The position numbers were made by a program, and so were the translations under genes. Below the pieces are notes generated by a model. The model saw only the letters and a program-made list of their open reading frames with translations, was not told the DNA's origin and searched no databases. Positions 33,810 to 42,000 of a stretch of 64,000 bases of DNA are shown here, one piece after another. Numbering within the stretch: position 1 is the stretch's first letter; each line of letters starts with the position of its first letter. Where the stretch lies: contig NZ_BOQP01000046.1 of assembly GCF_018332715.1 (NCBI RefSeq), positions 160,187 to 224,186 on the forward strand, read 5' to 3'. This DNA is from Winogradskya consettensis. GTDB lineage: Bacteria; Actinomycetota; Actinomycetes; Mycobacteriales; Micromonosporaceae.

Positions 33810-34286
33810 TCAGCCTTTGATGACGGGCCAGACCGCATCGAGCGTTTCGGCGTCCGTGGCGTGGGTCTCGAACGTGACCACGCGAATCCCGTCGGCGCGG
33901 CGTGCCACGACGAAGTGCACGGCAACCCGCTCGATCTCGGAGCCGTCGCCTCGACGGCGGGACCAGAGCGAGTCGATGGCGGCGCCGTCCCTGTTGAAAA
34001 CCACGGTCCGGCGATCCAGCACGACGCTGTCCGCGTAACCGGCGGCGTGCAGCCGGGCGGTCATGGCGGTGAACGCGCGAACCACGTCCTCGTCGGTCTC
34101 CGCCAGCGTGATCGGGCCGAGGTCGTTACCCACCCAGAGCGGCGATCCCCAGTAGCCGGAGATGAACGCCGGGTCGGTTGCGCCCCCGACCGCGCTGATG
34201 AACGCGGGCATGTACTGGTCGGTGAACCAGTCGCTGAACTCGGTGTGGGCTTCGATGAGATCGGGACTCGTAAGCTTCTCCGGCAT
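33810..34286 (-). CDS. NTF2-like fold protein of unknown function
   Basis: 158 residues from an ATG preceded by GGGAGGGA. The order of secondary structure (a long helix EAHTEFSDWFTDQYMPAF, strands around GPITLAETDEDVVRAF, VVLDRRTVVFNRDGAAIDSLW, IERVAVHFVVARRADGIRVVTFETH) fits the NTF2/SnoaL cone fold, with use as a small binding protein or enzyme. The 17-bp-arm inverted repeat at 34361-34403 lies 75 bp upstream and may control it. Confidence 0.65.
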   Translation of the reverse strand: MPEKLTSPDLIEAHTEFSDWFTDQYMPAFISAVGGATDPAFISGYWGSPLWVGNDLGPITLAETDEDVVRAFTAMTARLHAAGYADSVVLDRRTVVFNRDGAAIDSLWSRRRGDGSEIERVAVHFVVARRADGIRVVTFETHATDAETLDAVWPVIKG

Positions 34287-34360
34287 TTTGCGTCCCTCCC
34301 GTTGTCCTTCGCTGCCCGGCTCGGCCTGCATCGCCGCGATCGTGAGCAGTTGGTGTGCGC

Positions 34361-34403
34361 CGGTACCGACATAACCAAAATCATTATGGTTATGTCGGTG
34401 CCG
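34361..34403. promoter_or_regulatory. Long inverted repeat, candidate operator or processing hairpin
   Basis: Arms 34361-34377 and 34387-34403 pair over 17 positions with one mismatch, around a 9-base AT-rich loop (AAATCATTA). The core ATAACC...GGTTAT resembles the TAACC/GGTTA half-sites of the CGNR regulator's operators 650 bp away, but the spacer is 11 instead of 9. It lies between two minus-strand genes and lacks a T-run, so an operator is more likely than a terminator. Confidence 0.55.
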
Positions 34404-34468
34404 CAGGGGCAACGAGGCCAGCGTGTGACGCCGATCGCTGCCCGATGGCGCTATGAGCCGCCCGGGGC

Positions 34469-35014
34469 TCAGTTTGCGGATGTGCGGCGGCGTGCGCGGA
34501 AGGCGGAGACCTTGGCTCGGTTGCCGCACTCGGCCATGCCGCACCACTGGCGGTTGCCGAGGCGGGAGGCGTCGAGGTAGAGCCGGGTGCAGTCGCTGTT
34601 GGCGCAGCCCTTCACCCGGTCGATCTCGTCGGACGAGAGCAGGTCGAGCAGGTCGGCCGCGAGGGTTGCCAGTAGCTCCTCGGTGGTTCCGGTCCGGGTC
34701 ATTTGTCCGTCGGCCAGCAGCGTCGGCGTGAGCCGCGGCCCCCTGGCCAGCGAGTTGATCAGCGTCACGTCCGTGGCCGCGGGTGCGGCACCGTCAAGGC
34801 GGGACCGGATCACCCGGTAGATCGCTTCCCGGGCGGATATCGCAGCAGCGAAATTCGCCGGCCCGGCAGGTATGTCACCGAGTGACGCCGAGGAAGCCCA
34901 CGAAGCGAGATCCGCGGGAGAGCTGAGCTGCTCCTCGCCCTGAGCCCGGCGGCGCCATTTGAGCGTGCCGGCGAAGTCGAGGCTGGGGCGGCCGCTGACG
35001 AAGACGAAACTCAC
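34469..35014 (-). CDS. CGNR zinc-finger (ABATE-domain) transcriptional regulator
   Basis: 181 residues. The N-terminal 125 form the ABATE stress-sensing domain (SLDFAGTLKWRRRAQGEEQL at the start). The C-terminal 45 are the CGNR zinc finger: VKGCANSDCTRLYLDASR then RQWCGMAECGNRAKVSAFRA, with four zinc cysteines and the name-giving CGNR. These are DNA-binding regulators. The GTG start abuts a 21-bp palindrome that recurs at the start of the divergent fusion gene 44 bp away, so it almost certainly represses or activates both genes. Confidence 0.9.
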   Translation of the reverse strand: MSFVFVSGRPSLDFAGTLKWRRRAQGEEQLSSPADLASWASSASLGDIPAGPANFAAAISAREAIYRVIRSRLDGAAPAATDVTLINSLARGPRLTPTLLADGQMTRTGTTEELLATLAADLLDLLSSDEIDRVKGCANSDCTRLYLDASRLGNRQWCGMAECGNRAKVSAFRARRRTSAN

Positions 35015-35073
35015 GTAACCATCTTGACCGGTTACGACTCTGCCTGCAAGGTGTAACCATGCAGACCGGTTAC
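35015..35073. promoter_or_regulatory. Twin 21-bp operators between the CGNR regulator and the DinB::PatB gene
   Basis: GTAACC-N9-GGTTAC occurs twice, at 35015-35035 and 35053-35073. The two 21-mers differ only in the three central bases (CTT versus GCA), and their centres are 38 bp apart. The first directly abuts the regulator's start codon; the second includes the fusion gene's ATG at 35059. A protein bound here would block translation-initiation regions and both promoters at once. Confidence 0.85.
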
Positions 35074-36681
35074 ATGTACTTCGTCGAGCGCGCCGTCCGT
35101 GGCATGAGCGGCATCGTCAGCACGCTCGGCGACGAGGGCGCCAACCGCCGCCCCGATCTCCCCGGCGCGAATACTCCTTTCGCAGTACTCACCCATTGCC
35201 TCGGCGTGATGTCCTACTGGGGTGGTCACCTCGTAGCCGGTCGTCCGGTCGAGCGTGACCGCCTTGCCGAGTTCCACGCCGCCGGCCCTGTTGCGGAGCT
35301 GTGCGATCGAGCAGAGGAGGCCCTCATACAGCTGCGAGCCGACGTGGCCGTCGCCCGCTGGGATGAGCCGCTGCGCCATGACCCCGACCCGGCGGCACTC
35401 GGCCCGGACCGCACCATGACCCAGGGGGAGGCGCTGCTCCACCTCTACGAGGAGATGGCCCAGCACCACGGCCAGATGGAAGTCCTACGCGACACTCTGC
35501 AGGAGGCCGCGGTGCAGGAGGCCGCGGCGCAGGAGGCCGAGGCCGAACCAACTCAGGTGACCATGGAATGGCTGCGTGCGAAGCGCGGCGTGAAGTGGCA
35601 CCGTCCGGGTCCGGAGCTGCTGCCCGCGTGGGTGGCCGACATGGACTTTCCGGTGGCTCCGCCGGTCCGCGACGCGATCCATGCCACGATCGCGCGCGGC
35701 GACCTCGGCTACCCCGACTGGCCGCGATACCCCTTGGCGGTCCCGTTCGCCGAGCGGATGAGCCGGCGTTACGGCTGGAAGCCCGACCCGGATCGCGTAC
35801 GCCCGATCACGGATCTGATTCAGGCCCTGCAGATCGTCCTGACCCTGACCACCGCACCCGGGGACGGCGTGGCGGTCTTCACCCCGTCCTACCCGCCGTT
35901 CCTGGCGACGATCGAGTCGATGAACCGCCGCCTGATCCGAGCAGGCGCAGCCACCGCTGAGCTCAGCGAAGCCAAGGTCTTGCTCCTGGTCAACCCGCAC
36001 AACCCGACCGGCCACGTCTACTCCCGAGCCGAACTGGACGGCATCGCGGACCTCGCCGAACGCCACGACCTGCTGGTGATCAGCGACGAGATCCACGCCG
36101 AGCTGTCCTACACGGGCCACATCCCGTTCGCGTCTCTCAACCCCCGGACGGCGGCCCGCACGGTCACCGTGACCTCGGCGACGAAGGCGTTCAACCTCGC
36201 GGGTCTGCGGACGGCTCTCGCCCACGTCGGCCCGGATGACCTTCGTGCCCGCTGGGATGCGCAGCCCCCGGATCTCTACGGCGCCGTCAACGTTCTCGGC
36301 GTGGAAGCGACGCTGGCGGCGTGGGAGCACGGCGATGACTGGCTGCGGGGCGTCAACGATCACCTGCGGGCGCAACGCGATCACTTGGCTCTGCGCGTAC
36401 ACGCGGAATTGTCCGGCGTCACCATGCACGTGCCGGAAGCGGGCTATCTGGCCTGGCTCGACTGTGCCGGCGCGGGTCTTCCCGGGCAGCCGGCCGACTG
36501 GTTCCGCCGCCATGCGGGTGTCGAGCTCAGCGCAGGGCTCGACTTCGGCCCGGAAGGCGACCACCATGCCCGCCTGAACTTCGCCACGACCCGCGAGATC
36601 CTGGACCGGATCGTCGACGCGATGGCAGCCGCCTTGCGACGCTCTGTTCATCCGGACGCCCGGCAGCCGGCACTGCAGTGA
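35059..36681 (+). CDS. Fusion of DinB-like S-transferase domain and PatB/MalY-type C-S lyase
   Basis: 540 residues. 1-145 is a DinB-fold domain with candidate metal histidines H46 (VLTHCLG), H128 and H136/H137 (EEMAQHHGQMEVLRD); this fold includes the mycothiol and bacillithiol S-transferases. A Glu/Ala/Gln linker (146-165) is encoded by 15-bp repeats. From 168 on is a complete PatB/MalY-type aminotransferase-fold enzyme: LLPAWVADMDFPVAPPV, VNPHNPTGHVYS, ISDEIHAELSY and the PLP lysine K376 in TSATKAFNLAGLRTA. Together it might conjugate a thiol to an electrophile and then cleave a cysteine C-S bond. The fusion is seen in one uninterrupted frame; the coupled function is inferred. Controlled by the twin operators. 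Confidence 0.85.
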   Translation: MQTGYMYFVERAVRGMSGIVSTLGDEGANRRPDLPGANTPFAVLTHCLGVMSYWGGHLVAGRPVERDRLAEFHAAGPVAELCDRAEEALIQLRADVAVARWDEPLRHDPDPAALGPDRTMTQGEALLHLYEEMAQHHGQMEVLRDTLQEAAVQEAAAQEAEAEPTQVTMEWLRAKRGVKWHRPGPELLPAWVADMDFPVAPPVRDAIHATIARGDLGYPDWPRYPLAVPFAERMSRRYGWKPDPDRVRPITDLIQALQIVLTLTTAPGDGVAVFTPSYPPFLATIESMNRRLIRAGAATAELSEAKVLLLVNPHNPTGHVYSRAELDGIADLAERHDLLVISDEIHAELSYTGHIPFASLNPRTAARTVTVTSATKAFNLAGLRTALAHVGPDDLRARWDAQPPDLYGAVNVLGVEATLAAWEHGDDWLRGVNDHLRAQRDHLALRVHAELSGVTMHVPEAGYLAWLDCAGAGLPGQPADWFRRHAGVELSAGLDFGPEGDHHARLNFATTREILDRIVDAMAAALRRSVHPDARQPALQ

Positions 36682-36707
36682 TCGTCGCTGGAATCCACTC
36701 TGGACGC

Positions 36708-37046
36708 ATGCATGCCCGATATCTGGCCCTGGCGCTCGCTGTCCTCGCCGCAACCACCGCGGCCCACCGCGGCTACTGGCGGGGAGCCCCGGAGAACTCC
36801 CTCCCGGCTATCACCCAGGCCATCCAGCACGGCGCCCACATCGTGGAGATCGACGTCCAGCGCACCAGCGACGGCGAGCTCGTCCTCATGCACGATGACA
36901 GCGTCGATCGCACCACCGACGGCACCGGCAAGGTCGTCGCCCTCACCCTCGCCCAGATGAGATCTCTCAGGCTCAGATCCGGTCTGGGCGGGGCGCACGG
37001 CCTACCAGAACTCAATGTCGACTACCTGGAGTTCACCAGGCTCTGA
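36708..37046 (+). pseudogene. Truncated glycerophosphodiester phosphodiesterase
   Basis: About 112 residues. A short hydrophobic leader (LALALAVLAATTAAHRG) runs straight into a GDPD start: HRG, APENSLPAI, HIVEIDVQRTSDGELVLMHD and DRTTDGTGKV are all present. The family normally needs about 230-250 residues; here the frame leaves similarity near GLGGAHGLPEL and stops at 37046 inside the 3' end of the converging SDR gene. Half of the barrel is therefore missing. A deletion joining the two genes is the simplest explanation. An inactive product is expected. Confidence 0.75.
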
Positions 37047-37897
37047 ACGTCCCCGAGGTCCGCGTCGCTGCTGAAGTCGGTGGCGGCGCTGACCGCGGCC
37101 CACGCGCGCGTCTCGGCGAGCCAGTCCTGCTCGGCGATTTCCGTGATCCGCGCGGCGTCGGAGCCGAGCAGCAGCCGCTGCGGCAACTCGGCCAGATCGG
37201 GCAGCTGCACCAGGATCCGCGCGGCCCGGTCGGGGTCACCGGCTTCCTTGCCCGCCGCGTTGGCCCGATAGTCGTGCATGAACCCGACCGACTCCCGGTA
37301 GTCGGCCCCCGCCGCGGCGATCTCCATGGACGAGCCACCCCAGTCGGTCCGGAACGCGCCGGGCTCCACGATCACCGCGCGCACCCCGAACGGCGCGACC
37401 TCCTTGGCCAGCGACAACGTCAACCCTTCCACGGCGAACTTCGCGGCCTGGTAGGCGGAGATCCCGGCCGTCCCGCCCACCCGCCCACCGACTGACGAGA
37501 CCTGCAGGAAAAGCCCCGACCGTTGGGTACGCAAAACTGGCAGCGCAGCCCTGGTCACATTCACCACCCCGAAGAAGTTCGCCTCGACCTGAGCCCGGAA
37601 CACGTCATCGGGCATCTCCTCGAAAGGCGCGCTGTCCGCATATCCCGCGTTGTTGACCACAACATCAAGCCGCCCGAACGTGTCGACGGCAGCCTCGACG
37701 GCGTCCCGCGCCGCACCCGGGTCGGTGACATCGAGCGCCACGGTGCGCACCCGCTCGCCGTACTTGTCGCCCAGTCCTGACAAATCCGAAATGCGCCGCG
37801 CCGTCGCGACGAGGTTGTCACCGTTCTCAAGGATGGCCACGGCAATCGAGCGGCCCAGACCGCGCGAAGCACCGGTAACAAGCCAGGTCCTACTCAT
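37022..37897 (-). CDS. Short-chain dehydrogenase/reductase
   Basis: 291 residues, classical SDR: cofactor loop TGASRGLG near residue 10, DVTDP, NNAGYADSAPF, catalytic Ser in QVSSVGG and YQAAK. The extended C terminus is typical of the SDR family members often annotated as oxidoreductases of unknown substrate. The ATG at 37895-37897 has AGGAG eight bases upstream; the earlier in-frame codon lacks one. It lies downstream of the TetR gene in the same direction, separated by 30-bp tandem repeats. Its 3' end overlaps the truncated GDPD. Confidence 0.9.
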   Translation of the reverse strand: MSRTWLVTGASRGLGRSIAVAILENGDNLVATARRISDLSGLGDKYGERVRTVALDVTDPGAARDAVEAAVDTFGRLDVVVNNAGYADSAPFEEMPDDVFRAQVEANFFGVVNVTRAALPVLRTQRSGLFLQVSSVGGRVGGTAGISAYQAAKFAVEGLTLSLAKEVAPFGVRAVIVEPGAFRTDWGGSSMEIAAAGADYRESVGFMHDYRANAAGKEAGDPDRAARILVQLPDLAELPQRLLLGSDAARITEIAEQDWLAETRAWAAVSAATDFSSDADLGDVQSLVNSR

Positions 37898-37925
37898 AAC
37901 AATCACTCCTAGGTAGGGCGGCAAC

Positions 37926-38015
37926 CCGCCCGGCTCTGTGGGCAGGGGCGATGGATCGCCCGGCTGTGTAGATAAGGGCGGCGGACCGCCCAGCTGTGTG
38001 GGTGAGGGCGGCGTG
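37926..38015. repeat. Three tandem 30-bp repeats in the SDR leader
   Basis: Units at 37926-37955, 37956-37985 and 37986-38015 share the frame CCGCCCGGCTGTGTGGGTGA and end in GGGCGGCGGA-like sequence, with five or six substitutions between copies. Each can fold through CGCCC...GGGCG. They start right after the TetR stop codon and end 28 bp before the SDR start. Confidence 0.85.
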
Positions 38016-38020
38016 CAGCG

Positions 38021-38701
38021 CTACTTTGTGACGAGGCGGCGGACCGCCTCGACGACCGCGGCGCGGTGGATGTCGAGGGCGGCTCGGGGCATGGCGGTGG
38101 GGCTGCCGGGCATCCAGGCGCTGCTGAGGGCGAGGGTGAACACCAGCAGATCGGCCGGGGTGAACGTGGTGGGTAGGGTGCCCCGGTCCTGGGCTGTGGC
38201 GATCAGTCCGGCGTTGTGTTCGAGGGAGTCGTTGAGCTCGGCCGGGTTGCGTTTGTCGGCGCCTTCTTCAAGGCGGTGCCAGGTTGCGAGCCGTAGCTGG
38301 TGCGGGTGGGCGAGCAGGTAGTCGAAGAGGCGACCGGCGTAGCCCGGGAGGTCGTCGGCGGTGAACGGCACCTCGGCGAGCAGTCTGCCCACGTGGGTGT
38401 CGAGGACCGCTTCGAACAGTGCCTCCTTGTTGCCGAAGTACGCGTAGACCAGTGCCTTGTTGGCCTTGGCCGCCGCCGCGATGCGGTCGATGCGGGCGCC
38501 GGCGATGCCGTGCGTCGCGAACTCGTCGGTTGCGGCCTGCAGGAGGCGGGCCTTGGTGGCCGCCGCGTCCCGCTGCCGTGGCTTGCCGCCGCTCAACAAA
38601 GACCGATCGGTGGTCAACAAAGACCGATCACTGCTCAGCAGGCGCTTGCCGTCGCTCAGCGAGGGCTGGTCATTGGTCGGCAGGGGCTGGTCATCGCTCA
38701 C
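38021..38701 (-). CDS. TetR-family regulator with repetitive N-terminal extension
   Basis: 226 residues. HTH at about 45-95 (ATKARLLQAATDEFATHGIA, AGARIDRIAAAAKANKALVYAYFGNKEALF), then a TetR_C ligand domain. The first 42 residues are unusual: a Ser/Asp/Leu-rich string with the heptad DRSLLTT/S repeated, encoded by a 16-base block duplicated at 38593 and 38614. I keep the GTG at 38701 because the frame and promoter-like TATATAAAC (38724-38732) fit, but the ribosome site is too close and a later start is possible. Probable regulator of the SDR downstream. Confidence 0.85.
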   Translation of the reverse strand: MSDDQPLPTNDQPSLSDGKRLLSSDRSLLTTDRSLLSGGKPRQRDAAATKARLLQAATDEFATHGIAGARIDRIAAAAKANKALVYAYFGNKEALFEAVLDTHVGRLLAEVPFTADDLPGYAGRLFDYLLAHPHQLRLATWHRLEEGADKRNPAELNDSLEHNAGLIATAQDRGTLPTTFTPADLLVFTLALSSAWMPGSPTAMPRAALDIHRAAVVEAVRRLVTK

Positions 38702-38810
38702 CCCTCGACGTTAACTAACTAACCGTTTATATAGGAAGTGTTCTCGATCACCCGTCGATGCCTTCCGTTAATGTTCGTAGTGAGGATGTAAGAGCAGGGG
38801 GAGGCACGGC

Positions 38811-41426
38811 GTGGCGGAGCGCGAGCGCTTGGCGCAGGCGGACTCCGGCGAGCAGCCGTGGCGAGCGTGGGGGCCCTACGTGGCCGAGCGCGCGTGGGGG
38901 ACAGTCCGGGAGGACTACAGCGAGCACGGCACGGCGTGGGATTACTTTCCGCACGATCATGCGCGCTCCCGGGCGTACCGGTGGAATGACGACGGCATGG
39001 CCGGGATCTGTGACGAGCGGCAGACGTTCTGTTTTGCGCTCGCGTTGTGGAACGGGACCGATCCGATTCTCAAGGAGCGGATGTTCGGTCTCGGTGGCGA
39101 CGGCGGCAATCACGGCGAGGATGCCAAGGAATACTGGTGGTACCAGGATTCCACTCCCACACATTCCTGGATGAGCTGGCGATACCACTATCCACAGACA
39201 GCATTTCCGTACGACGAACTGGTCGCCGTCAACGGCCGGCGCTCCCGCGACGAGCCGGAATACGAGCTGGTCGACACGGGGGTGTTCGACGAGGACCGGT
39301 TCTGGGCGGTGACCGTCGATTACGCCAAGGCGTCCCCGCGCGACATGTGCATCGTGGTGACCATTTCCAACCGTGGCCCCGACGAGGCCACCCTGCATGT
39401 CCTGCCGTCCCTCTGGTTCCGCAATACCTGGTCGTGGGGCCTCAACAACCGTCCCGTCCCGGTCCTCAAAGGTTCACCGGGACGGCTGGTCGGCGAGCAC
39501 CGCAGCCTCGGTCACCTCGAACTGCACGGCGAGGGGGAGCCGCCCGCGCTGCTCTGCGACAACGAGACGAATTCGCAGCGGCTGTGGGGATTGCCGGGCA
39601 AGAGCACGTACCCCAAGGATGGCATCAACGATTTTGTGGTGAACGGCGCCCCGACGGTGAACCCTGCGGGGGTCGGCACCAAGGGCGCGCTGTATTACGA
39701 GATCACGCTCGGCCCGGGGGAGACGCGGCAGATTCGCCTGCGCCTGACCGAATCGGATTCGCCCACGGAGCTGGACCTCGATGTCGCGCCGGTTGTCCAG
39801 GCCCGCAAGGCCGAGGCCGACGCCTATTTCGCGGACGTCATCCCGGCGGCGGCTTCCGCGGAAGAGGCGGCGGTCGCGCGGCAGGGCATCGCCGGGCTGA
39901 TGTGGGGCAAGCAGTTCTACCATTTCGACGTCAAGCAATGGCTGGAAGGCGATCCCGGCTCGGCGCCACCGCCACCCGGCCGGCGTTACGGGCGTAACAA
40001 CGCCTGGTGGCACATGAACAGCTTCGACGTCATCTCCATGCCGGACCCCTGGGAATATCCCTGGTACGCCGCCTGGGACCTCGCCTTCCACTGTGTCAGC
40101 ATCGCCCGCGTCGACCCCGGGTTCGCCAAATCGCAACTGCTCCTGCTGCTGCGCGAGTGGTACATGCACCCCAACGGCCAGATCCCCGCGTACGAATGGG
40201 CGTTCGGCGATGTCAATCCGCCGGTGCACGCCTGGGCCGCGCTGCGCGTCTTCGAGATCGACGGCGGGCGCGACCACGATTTCCTCGCCCGGATCATGCA
40301 CAAACAGCTGCTCAACTTCACGTGGTGGGTCAACCGCAAGGACGTCGGCGGCAACAACGTCTTCGAGGGCGGCTTCCTCGGACTCGACAACGTCGGCCCG
40401 TTCGACCGTTCGGCGGCGCTCCCCGTGGCCGGTGTCCTCGAACAGTCCGACGGCACGGGCTGGATGGCGATGTACGCCCTCAACCTGCTCGACATGTCCA
40501 TTCGCCTCGCCCTGCACGACCGCACGTACGAGGACATGGCGACGAAGTTCTTCGAGCATTTCGCGTACATCGCGGAAGCTGCTTACAAACAGGGTCTCTG
40601 GGACGACGAGGACTGTTTCTTCTACGACGTCCTGCGCCTGCCCGACGGCCACAAGATGCCGCTCAAGGCCCGCTCGATCGTCGGCCTGCTCCCGCTCGCG
40701 GCGACGACCCGGCTCAGCGCGGGCACCCTGAACCGCCTTCCCGAGCTCGGCGCCCGCCTGCGCTGGCTGCTCGCCAACCAGCCGGAGACCGGCGACGTGA
40801 TCAGCGCCCGCCGCCTGTCCGCCGACGGCCGCCAGCAGCGCCTGCTGTCCATGGTGGGCCAGGACCAGCTGCTGCGAATTCTGGCGCGCATGCTCGACCC
40901 CGAGGAATTCCTTTCTCCGTACGGCCTGCGCACCCTCTCCCGAGCCCACCTCGAAAAACCGTTCACGGTGTCCCTCGGCGGCCAGGATTTCACCGTCGGC
41001 TACGAACCCGCGGAAAGCACGAGCGGCCTCTTCGGTGGCAATTCCAACTGGCGCGGCCCGGTCTGGATGCCGGTCAACTTCCTGCTGATCGAGGCCCTGC
41101 GCGAATTCGCGGCCTTCTTCGGCGACGACCTCATGGTCGAATACCCGACCGGCTCGCAGACCAAGCACTCCCTGACGTACGTCGCCGACGACCTCTCCCG
41201 CCGCCTGATCGCCCTCTTCGTCCCCGATTCCTGGGGCCGGCGCCCGATCTACGGCGCCAACGAGCTGTTCCAGAACCACCCGGACTGGAAAGACCTCATC
41301 GTCTTCCCCGAGTACTTCCACGGCGACAACGGCGCGGGCCTCGGCGCCTGGCACCAGACCGGCTGGACCGCCCTCGTCGTCGACCTCATCCTCACCCTCG
41401 ACCGCAAGGACGACCCGGCGGCCTGA
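38811..41426 (+). CDS. GH63-like glucosidase (MGH1-type (alpha/alpha)6 glycoside hydrolase)
   Basis: 871 residues without a signal peptide, so cytoplasmic. The sequence has the hallmarks of bacterial GH63-like proteins: RAYRWNDDGMAGICDERQ near residue 60, ALALWNGTDPILKERMFGLGG, LPSLWFRNTWSW, AWDLAFHCVSIARVDP in the barrel, QIPAYEWAFGDVNPPVHAWA, and GNSNWRGPVWMPVNFLLIEAL with YPTGS near the end. It probably acts on alpha-glucosides such as glucosylglycerate or oligosaccharides. GTG start preceded by GGGGGAGG. It stands alone, with a promoter for the next gene just after its stop. Confidence 0.85.
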   Translation: MAERERLAQADSGEQPWRAWGPYVAERAWGTVREDYSEHGTAWDYFPHDHARSRAYRWNDDGMAGICDERQTFCFALALWNGTDPILKERMFGLGGDGGNHGEDAKEYWWYQDSTPTHSWMSWRYHYPQTAFPYDELVAVNGRRSRDEPEYELVDTGVFDEDRFWAVTVDYAKASPRDMCIVVTISNRGPDEATLHVLPSLWFRNTWSWGLNNRPVPVLKGSPGRLVGEHRSLGHLELHGEGEPPALLCDNETNSQRLWGLPGKSTYPKDGINDFVVNGAPTVNPAGVGTKGALYYEITLGPGETRQIRLRLTESDSPTELDLDVAPVVQARKAEADAYFADVIPAAASAEEAAVARQGIAGLMWGKQFYHFDVKQWLEGDPGSAPPPPGRRYGRNNAWWHMNSFDVISMPDPWEYPWYAAWDLAFHCVSIARVDPGFAKSQLLLLLREWYMHPNGQIPAYEWAFGDVNPPVHAWAALRVFEIDGGRDHDFLARIMHKQLLNFTWWVNRKDVGGNNVFEGGFLGLDNVGPFDRSAALPVAGVLEQSDGTGWMAMYALNLLDMSIRLALHDRTYEDMATKFFEHFAYIAEAAYKQGLWDDEDCFFYDVLRLPDGHKMPLKARSIVGLLPLAATTRLSAGTLNRLPELGARLRWLLANQPETGDVISARRLSADGRQQRLLSMVGQDQLLRILARMLDPEEFLSPYGLRTLSRAHLEKPFTVSLGGQDFTVGYEPAESTSGLFGGNSNWRGPVWMPVNFLLIEALREFAAFFGDDLMVEYPTGSQTKHSLTYVADDLSRRLIALFVPDSWGRRPIYGANELFQNHPDWKDLIVFPEYFHGDNGAGLGAWHQTGWTALVVDLILTLDRKDDPAA

Positions 41427-41428
41427 TC

Positions 41429-41457
41429 TTGACACCTCTCGCTAATGCCAATAGCTT
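41429..41457 (+). promoter_or_regulatory. Sigma-70-like promoter of the 41498 gene
   Basis: TTGACA (41429-41434), a spacer of exactly 17, and TAGCTT (41452-41457), in AT-richer surroundings immediately after the glucosidase stop. The start codon lies 40 bases downstream. Confidence 0.65.
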
Positions 41458-41497
41458 TTCGGCTAATACGCTTACGAGCTGCGGGACGGGTCTGCGC

Positions 41498-41968
41498 ATG
41501 ACGGAAATTGGCTGGATCGGCTTCGCGGGTGCCTGGCTGCTGGTGGTGGGTCCGCTCTACCAGGGCGCCCGGGAGCTTCTCGGCCTGGAGGTCGACCGCG
41601 AGGGCATGGAAGCGGCGGTCGCGGGGGTCGCGCCGCCCGCGAAACCCACCGCCTGGTGGTGGCTGGTGCCGCCGGTGATGCTCATCCTGCAACAGCGGTG
41701 GTCCGGAACCTACCGCCGTCAGGCAATGCAGCGCCTCACGGCCCAGCAACGCGCCCAGTACGCGGGTTTCAAGCAGAAGGCGTCCGGCTGGTTCGTGGTC
41801 GCCACCGGCGCCTTCCTGCTCGCCGTGAAGGAAACCTGGGAGCTCGCCGAGCACCTCGAATGGTCCCACCTGATCTTCGCCGTGGTCATCGCGGCGATGA
41901 TCGTCCTGGCCCTGGTCCCACCCTCCATCGCCACGTCACGCGCGAGTGCGGAGCGCTACGCAGCCTGA
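41498..41968 (+). CDS. Small integral membrane protein, unknown
   Basis: 156 residues from the ATG at 41498. Membrane spans at about 4-22, 55-70, 98-113 and 122-140; between the first two is a loop with GLEVDREGMEAAVAGVAPPAKP, and before the third a basic stretch (RWSGTYRRQAMQRLTAQQRAQY). No family recognised. It has its own promoter and ends before a strong bidirectional hairpin. Confidence 0.7.
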   Translation: MTEIGWIGFAGAWLLVVGPLYQGARELLGLEVDREGMEAAVAGVAPPAKPTAWWWLVPPVMLILQQRWSGTYRRQAMQRLTAQQRAQYAGFKQKASGWFVVATGAFLLAVKETWELAEHLEWSHLIFAVVIAAMIVLALVPPSIATSRASAERYAA

Positions 41969-42000
41969 CCGGGCGAGGTAGAGGACGCTCCGCGAAGTGA

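Noticed and set aside
37926..38015. Possible CRISPR array or attachment site
   Set aside because: Three directly abutting 30-bp units without spacers; no integrase in the window.
39474..41435. 653-codon minus-strand frame opposite the glucosidase
   Set aside because: Val/Glu/Asp-rich antisense shadow with no family signature; the plus-strand gene has clear GH63-like motifs.
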